Source: Limnohabitans sp. 2KL-51 | GTDB lineage: Bacteria; Pseudomonadota; Gammaproteobacteria; Burkholderiales; Burkholderiaceae_C | NCBI RefSeq assembly: GCF_003063645.1 | Contig: NZ_NESJ01000005.1 | Coordinates: 186,001 to 250,000, forward strand | Reading direction: 5' to 3' | Length of the DNA: 64,000 bases | Shown: positions 59,641 to 64,000 of the stretch, piece after piece | How the letters are laid out: each line of letters begins with the position of its first letter | Numbering within the stretch: the stretch's first letter is position 1 | Notes under the pieces: model-generated | What the model saw: only the letters and a program-made list of their open reading frames with translations | Database searches by the model: none | What the model was told of the DNA's origin: nothing | Position numbers and translations under genes: made by a program

Positions 59641-61269
59641 GTGACTTACGCCCACGAAACCCGGCGCCGCCGGACTTTTGCCATCATTTCCCACCCCGAC
59701 GCGGGTAAAACCACACTCACCGAAAAGCTCTTGCTGTTCTCGGGCGCGATCCAGATCGCCGGTTCGGTCAAGGCCCGCAAGGCCTCGCGCCACGCCACCA
59801 GCGACTGGATGGAAATCGAAAAGCAGCGCGGCATCTCGGTGGCATCGTCCGTCATGCAAATGCTCTACCGCGACCACGTTATCAACTTGCTTGATACCCC
59901 CGGCCACAAAGACTTCAGTGAGGACACCTACCGCGTGCTGACGGCCGTGGACTCGGCTCTGATGGTGATCGACGCGGCCAACGGTGTGGAAGCGCAAACC
60001 CGCCGCCTGATCGAGGTCTGCCGTCAGCGCAATACGCCCATCATCACCTTTGTGAACAAGATGGACCGCGAAGTGCGCGACCCGCTTGACATCCTCGACG
60101 AAGTCGAGCGCGAGCTGGGCATGCCCTGTGTGCCCATGACTTGGCCTGTGGGCCAGGGCAAGAGCTTCGGCGGCATCATCAACCTGCGCACAAAGGCCAT
60201 GACCGTGTTCGACTCCGGCAGCGAACGCCTACCGCAAGACTTCGAAACCATCTCGCTCACCGAGCAGGCCCAACTGGCCGAGCGCTTTGGTTTGGAATGG
60301 CAAACCGCCATGGACAGCATGGAGCTGGCCACTGGCGCATCGCCCGCGTTTGATGAAGCGGCGTTCTTGGCGGGCAAACAAACCCCCGTGTTCTTCGGCT
60401 CCGGCGTGAACAACTTCGGTGTGATGGAAGTGCTCGACGCCTTGGTCGATTTGGCCCCCGCGCCAAAGCCCCGCACCAGCAATCTGCTGGTCAACAAGCA
60501 GCCCGTGGTCAAAGAAATCCAGCCCGAAGACAGCGCGTTTTCGGGCGTGGTGTTCAAGGTGCAGGCCAACATGGACGCCAACCACCGCGACCGCATCGCG
60601 TTCGTGCGCATGGCGTCTGGAAAATACACGCCCGGCATGAAGCTCAAGGTGCAGCGCACCGCCAAAGAACTGCGCCCCACCAGCGTGGTGACCTTTCTGA
60701 GCCAACGGCGCGAAGCGGTCGACGAAGCCTATGCGGGCGACATCATTGGCTTTACCACCCACGGCGGCGTGCAATTGGGCGACACCATCACCGATGGCGC
60801 GAATTTGCAATTCACCGGTCTGCCCTTTTTTGCACCCGAACTCTTCATGACCGTGATCCTGAAGAACCCGCTGCGCACCAAGCAATTGCAAACCGGCCTG
60901 GACCAACTCGGCGAAGAAGGCGCGATCCAGGTCTTCAAACCCGAAATCGGCGGCCCCATGCTGCTGGGCGCGGTGGGCCAACTGCAGTTTGAAGTGGTGC
61001 AACACCGCCTGAAGGCCGAATACGACTGCGACGTGCGACTGGAAGGCTGCCAGTACACCGGCGCCCGCTGGATCACCGCCGACACCCCGGCCGAGCTGCG
61101 CGAGTTCACCAACGCCTACCCGCAGCGCATGTCGCTGGATGCGGCAGGCACCTTGGCGTATCTGTGCACCAGCCCTTACGACGTGCGCCTGGCGCAAGAG
61201 CGCTTCCCCAAAATCCACTTCCATCCGCTGCGCGAGCACGCGGGCTTGGCGCTCGGCTCGGCCGGCTGA
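59641..61269 (+). CDS. prfC: Peptide chain release factor 3
   Basis: This translational GTPase of about 542 residues recycles RF1/RF2 from the ribosome. The G domain reads SHPDAGKTTLTEKLLLFSGA (G1), DTPGHKDFSEDTYR (G3) and TFVNKMDRE (G4), all characteristic of RF3 rather than EF-G. Later domains contain HRDRIAFVRMASGKYTPGM and GAVGQLQFEVVQHRL. The start is GTG 59641 (VTYAHETRRRRTFAIISHPD); the extra 97 codons upstream in frame do not belong to RF3. It is the one clear housekeeping gene in this part of the window. Confidence 0.95.
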   Translation: MTYAHETRRRRTFAIISHPDAGKTTLTEKLLLFSGAIQIAGSVKARKASRHATSDWMEIEKQRGISVASSVMQMLYRDHVINLLDTPGHKDFSEDTYRVLTAVDSALMVIDAANGVEAQTRRLIEVCRQRNTPIITFVNKMDREVRDPLDILDEVERELGMPCVPMTWPVGQGKSFGGIINLRTKAMTVFDSGSERLPQDFETISLTEQAQLAERFGLEWQTAMDSMELATGASPAFDEAAFLAGKQTPVFFGSGVNNFGVMEVLDALVDLAPAPKPRTSNLLVNKQPVVKEIQPEDSAFSGVVFKVQANMDANHRDRIAFVRMASGKYTPGMKLKVQRTAKELRPTSVVTFLSQRREAVDEAYAGDIIGFTTHGGVQLGDTITDGANLQFTGLPFFAPELFMTVILKNPLRTKQLQTGLDQLGEEGAIQVFKPEIGGPMLLGAVGQLQFEVVQHRLKAEYDCDVRLEGCQYTGARWITADTPAELREFTNAYPQRMSLDAAGTLAYLCTSPYDVRLAQERFPKIHFHPLREHAGLALGSAG

Positions 61270-61344
61270 TCTGCCATGGCGATCCAAGCCTTGGCGTGGG
61301 CCCACTGAAGATCAGGGATTTATGTTCGCCGAGGGAAGAGGGCC

Positions 61345-61374
61345 ATGGACCCCGGGTCTTCGCCTGGGGTGACA
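61345..61374. repeat. 30-bp GC-rich hairpin repeat, copy 2
   Basis: Starts ATGGACCCCGGGTCTTCGCC and ends TGGGGTGACA. ACCCCGGG pairs with CCTGGGGT with one mismatch. It is identical to the copy at 62903-62932. Confidence 0.8.
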
Positions 61375-61433
61375 AGCTATTGATCCGACCCCATGAAGTT
61401 TGAATTGCCCCTGCCTTGTCAGACATGCGTTTT

Positions 61434-61522
61434 GTAGGAGCCCACCCTGTGGGCGATGGTTTGCAGGGCGATGCTGTTGTGGGAATTTTCCACGCCCATC
61501 GCCCACAGGGGTGGGGACCTAC
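61434..61522. repeat. REP-like inverted-repeat element, copy C
   Basis: Left arm GTAGGAGCCCACCCTGTGGG and right arm CCCACAGGGGTGGGGACCTAC are reverse complements with a few differences; the central part is longer than in copy B and less conserved. It has the same orientation as copies A and B. Confidence 0.8.
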
Positions 61523-61600
61523 CCCTCAAGCTGCCGCACGTCGATGGACGGAGCCAGTCAGCGACTCAGGGCGACACAGCACTGCAAGAACAGCCATCGG

Positions 61601-62830
61601 TCATTCCACCATCCAAATTTGGGAGCCCAAAGAAAATGAGGTTTTTCCGGGTTGGCGTGGGTCCTGAAGAACTTGTTTGGTGTGATAAATCACCTGCGTA
61701 CCCGGCGTGTGTTGGAACGTTCCCCGATAAGTCCGTCCGTCCGGATCGACCCCCGTCCAAGTCTGGTTAAAAGTGGCCACATTGCACTTGGGCAGGCATT
61801 GAAGAAATGGGTCGGAGGGCTCTTCCGCGCGCAAAGCGGCAATGCTGTGAAACTCGTACACCGAAGGGCCATTGCGGCAAAAATTGGGGTCAGCCGCATT
61901 GCTGTCGGTGATCGTGCTGTCTGATCCCGTGAATGTCAGCGTCGTGGCATTTATTTGAAGGACATAGCTGGCTCTGAACTCTTTGTTGCTGCACTCGCTG
62001 GATGAACCGGAAACACGAATCGTCTTACCCGTGAAATCCAGCACCGCCAAACTGACCAGGCTCATGCCTGCATGGGTTTCGGTGGCCAGTTGACCTGCGG
62101 AACTGGTTTTGATGATTTGCCCCACATAAACACCCTCAGTCGTCACGCGCAAGCGCGGGGCCACAAAAGTGCCCGCGCTCAGATCGGTGCAGCGGTAACT
62201 GCCTCGCGCACTCACCGCCTCTGACTGAGGGACATAAGTGCCCTCAAAAACACAGCTGCCAGTGGTGATTTCACGAGTCAGCTTGAATTTGCCGCTGCCC
62301 AACGAAAAATTGAAATTGGCCGGAATGCCACTCGAGGTATTGATGCCGTAGACCATGCCGTCAAAGTCTTTGTTCAAGCTTGGCGCGTTGTCCACGAAGC
62401 TGAACCGTTGCAAATCGATGGCGCCGGTTTTGCCTTCAAAAGCGTATTCAAACCGGGCCACATGGGGGTCATTGGCCGAAAACACCATGACCGCATTGCC
62501 CACGGCCGCCGACTGGACCCGGGACGCATCGTAATTGGCAGACGGTGCAGGCCCGGTGTTGCGATACAGGGCACCGCTCAGTCGGTTGTTTTGAATCTCA
62601 CCCGAGAAAGTCAAAAAAGTCGGTTGGCCACTGTCCGCATAAAAATACCAGGCCCCAAACACCGTGTTGCCGACCTGGCTCAAATTAAAGCCCATGCCGC
62701 TTTGCGAGGCGTTCCACCAGATGTCCTTGTAGTCGCCCGCCACCGCAAAGGGCAGATGGGCCACCAGTCCCAGCAAAGACAAAACTGAACCGATGAAAGC
62801 TTTCCGGAGGAGGGTGATGAAGAGTGTCAT
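61601..62830 (-). CDS. Secreted protein of unknown function
   Basis: This 409-residue protein starts with a signal peptide (MTLFITLLRKAFIGSVLSLLGLVAHLPFAVAG). The mature N-terminus, DYKDIWWNASQSGMGFNLSQVGNTVFGAWYFYADSGQPTFLTFSGE, resembles a short aromatic module I have seen repeated in secreted Comamonadaceae proteins. The rest is beta-rich and contains cysteine pairs (TGSCVFEG, SYRCTDLS, LQCLPKCN) that could form disulfides in the periplasm. No catalytic motif is evident. Codon use is somewhat more AT-rich than in prfC and gspE. Role unknown; an extracytoplasmic beta protein. Confidence 0.7.
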   Translation of the reverse strand: MTLFITLLRKAFIGSVLSLLGLVAHLPFAVAGDYKDIWWNASQSGMGFNLSQVGNTVFGAWYFYADSGQPTFLTFSGEIQNNRLSGALYRNTGPAPSANYDASRVQSAAVGNAVMVFSANDPHVARFEYAFEGKTGAIDLQRFSFVDNAPSLNKDFDGMVYGINTSSGIPANFNFSLGSGKFKLTREITTGSCVFEGTYVPQSEAVSARGSYRCTDLSAGTFVAPRLRVTTEGVYVGQIIKTSSAGQLATETHAGMSLVSLAVLDFTGKTIRVSGSSSECSNKEFRASYVLQINATTLTFTGSDSTITDSNAADPNFCRNGPSVYEFHSIAALRAEEPSDPFLQCLPKCNVATFNQTWTGVDPDGRTYRGTFQHTPGTQVIYHTKQVLQDPRQPGKTSFSLGSQIWMVE

Positions 62831-63004
62831 TTTTGGGGTTTGTGAAAATAAAGATATTTTTTATAATTTTAGTTAAATTTTTAAAAAGGGCCGCGTTGAA
62901 CCATGGACCCCGGGTCTTCGCCTGGGGTGACAGAAACAGGGGCAGGCGTTGACGGGGGCGACTGGGGTAACATCCATCGCTATTCAGCTATCGACGATGT
63001 CCCC
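62831..63004. other. Divergent promoter gap
   Basis: This gap between the secreted-protein gene and the gspE-like gene contains an A/T-rich run near 62850-62885, likely a promoter for one or both, and the third 30-bp hairpin repeat. Confidence 0.45.
62903..62932. repeat. 30-bp GC-rich hairpin repeat, copy 3
   Basis: Identical over 30 bases to 61345-61374, 1.56 kb away in the same orientation, so the two bracket the secreted-protein gene as direct repeats. Confidence 0.8.
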
Positions 63005-64000
63005 ATGACCGCACTGTCCACCGCACCCGCTCCCATGGATGTTGCTCCGCCACTGCCCCGCTCGCGCTTGGGCGATTTGCTGGTCAACCAGGGCAAGCTC
63101 ACTGCCCGCGACCTCGACCGCGCCCTCAACGCACGCGACGAAACCGGCAGCGTGCTCGAACAAGTGCTGGTCAACCTCGGTCTGGTGTCCGAAGGCGACG
63201 TCACCCAAGCGCTGGCCGAACTGCTGCAGCTGCCCTTTGTGGCGGCTGAAGAATTCCCTGACGTGATGCCCGAAGTCGAAGGCCTGCAGCCCGACTTCTT
63301 GCGCACCCACCTGATTTACCCCCTCAAACTCGACGAGTCTGGCCTGAGCCTGGCCATGGCCGTGGCCGACGACCCCTTTGCGCTCAAAGCCCTGCGTCTG
63401 GCCACCGGTCAGCGCATCCACCCTTGCGTGGCCAACCCGTCCGACATCGAAAAAGCCTTGAGCAGCCAGGACGAGCCCGAGCGCGAAGACGACGACGACG
63501 AGCTGGGAACCGATGTGGGCGATTTTGTCGAACACCTGCGCGACCTGGCCAGCGAAGCCCCCGTCATCCGGCTGGTCAACCTCATCATTGGCCGCGTCAT
63601 TGACATGCGCGCCTCGGACATCCACCTCGAACCCTTTGACGACGGCCTGCATGTGCGCTACCGGGTCGACGGCGTCATCCGCACCGAAGAAATCGTCTCG
63701 CCCCAGCTCAGCCCGGCGGTCAATTCACGCGTCAAACTCATGGCGCACCTGGACATCGCCGAGCGCCGCCTGCCGCAAGACGGCCGCATCAAAACCCGGG
63801 TCAAGGGCCGCGAACTTGACCTGCGCGTGTCCACCATCCCCACCGTGCACGGCGAAAGCGTGGTCATGCGGGTGCTCGACCGCACCAGCGTGCGCTACAG
63901 CCTTGAATCCATGGGCTTCGAAGCCGACACCCTGACGCGCTTCAACCAGCTGTTGGGCAGGCCCCACGGGATTTTGTTGGTCACCGGCCCCACAGGCTCG
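63005..64000 (+). CDS. gspE: GspE/PilB-type secretion ATPase (partial, 3' end outside window)
   Basis: The first 332 codons are present and open to the window end. The N-terminal ~150 residues are the T2SSE_N/MshE-type domain (LGDLLVNQGKLTARDLDRAL, then LPFVAAEEFPDVMPEV). APVIRLVNLIIGRVIDMRASDIHLEPF (about 183-208) opens the ATPase N2 domain, RLPQDGRIKTRV and RVSTIPTVHGESVVMRVLD follow, and the Walker A loop begins GILLVTGPTGS at the last bases. It powers a type II secretion or type IV pilus system; the order of domains favours GspE. Confidence 0.9.
   Translation, partial: MTALSTAPAPMDVAPPLPRSRLGDLLVNQGKLTARDLDRALNARDETGSVLEQVLVNLGLVSEGDVTQALAELLQLPFVAAEEFPDVMPEVEGLQPDFLRTHLIYPLKLDESGLSLAMAVADDPFALKALRLATGQRIHPCVANPSDIEKALSSQDEPEREDDDDELGTDVGDFVEHLRDLASEAPVIRLVNLIIGRVIDMRASDIHLEPFDDGLHVRYRVDGVIRTEEIVSPQLSPAVNSRVKLMAHLDIAERRLPQDGRIKTRVKGRELDLRVSTIPTVHGESVVMRVLDRTSVRYSLESMGFEADTLTRFNQLLGRPHGILLVTGPTGS

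Larger units (their letters stand above)
61270..61600. other. Repeat-bearing intergenic region
   Basis: These 331 bases between prfC and the convergent secreted-protein gene hold two dispersed repeats (30-bp hairpin and REP-like element, listed separately). No start-supported gene is seen. Confidence 0.6.

Noticed and set aside
1..64000. CRISPR arrays, tRNA or rRNA genes, prophage and integrase genes
   Set aside because: No regularly spaced repeats, no recognisable RNA gene sequences and no integrase or phage structural motifs were seen.

Overview
The window is about 64 kb of high-GC DNA from a member of the Betaproteobacteria, most likely Burkholderiales/Comamonadaceae (Limnohabitans/Polaromonas/Rhodoferax-like). 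The reasons are three stand-alone Bug-type (TTT) solute receptors, a fused LivM-LivG transporter subunit, DUF2783 and MpaB-like (DUF2236) genes, aerobic Comamonas-type catabolic genes, and GC-rich codon use with Shine-Dalgarno starts. No rRNA, tRNA or CRISPR was seen. This is accessory catabolic chromosome: small operons for unusual carbon sources, each with its own regulator or transporter.

Layout. (1) 54-1253: Bcr/CflA-type drug exporter. (2) 1473-10713: an eight-gene minus-strand operon (KstD-like flavoprotein, SDR, five-domain Liv ABC transporter in four genes, second SDR, 44-residue membrane peptide) divergent from an IclR regulator; three related inverted repeats lie between them. (3) 11002-18240: FAD monooxygenase/DUF2783/VOC operon facing a FadR-type regulator, then a Bug receptor, an isocitrate-lyase/PEP-mutase family enzyme, an SDR that lacks the catalytic Tyr-Lys pair, and a secreted lipocalin. 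(4) 18358-32212: a visibly less GC-rich island bounded by an intact DUF2236 gene and a 5'-truncated direct copy. It carries an esterase, a decayed IS3-family transposase, an IclR regulator, a polar-amino-acid-type ABC transporter, a creatininase-family hydrolase, an AstE/AspA-family deacylase, a Zn-dehydrogenase, tagaturonate reductase, a frameshifted altronate dehydratase and a PfkB sugar kinase. Together these imply a route from an amide- or ring-closed sugar-acid precursor to 2-keto-3-deoxygluconate-6-phosphate. (5) 32307-38891: Pcp, GabD, extradiol dioxygenase, Bug receptor, ArgE-like peptidase, NIPSNAP and SDR genes. (6) 38913-42131: a 1072-residue self-sufficient reductive dehalogenase (cobalamin/2x4Fe-4S RdhA fused to a flavin/2Fe-2S reductase), the most striking single gene. 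(7) 42162-44636: lipoprotein methyltransferase and beta-lactamase-fold hydrolase. (8) 44826-50529: Bug receptor plus ltnD-otnK-otnC-otnI and a TauE/SafE exporter, a tetronate (threonate/erythronate) pathway. (9) 50599-55824: IorB/IorA-type molybdenum hydroxylase with XdhC and MocA maturation genes, interrupted by an AbrB/PIN toxin-antitoxin pair. (10) 55980-64000: M20 peptidase, lipase, MFS exporter, release factor 3, a secreted protein of unknown function, and the 5' part of a GspE/PilB-type ATPase cut by the window end.

Two dispersed repeat families occur: a roughly 75-95 bp REP-like hairpin (15671, 46719, 61434) and a 30-bp GC-rich hairpin (32229, 61345, 62903). All functional calls come from reading motifs; no database search was run.
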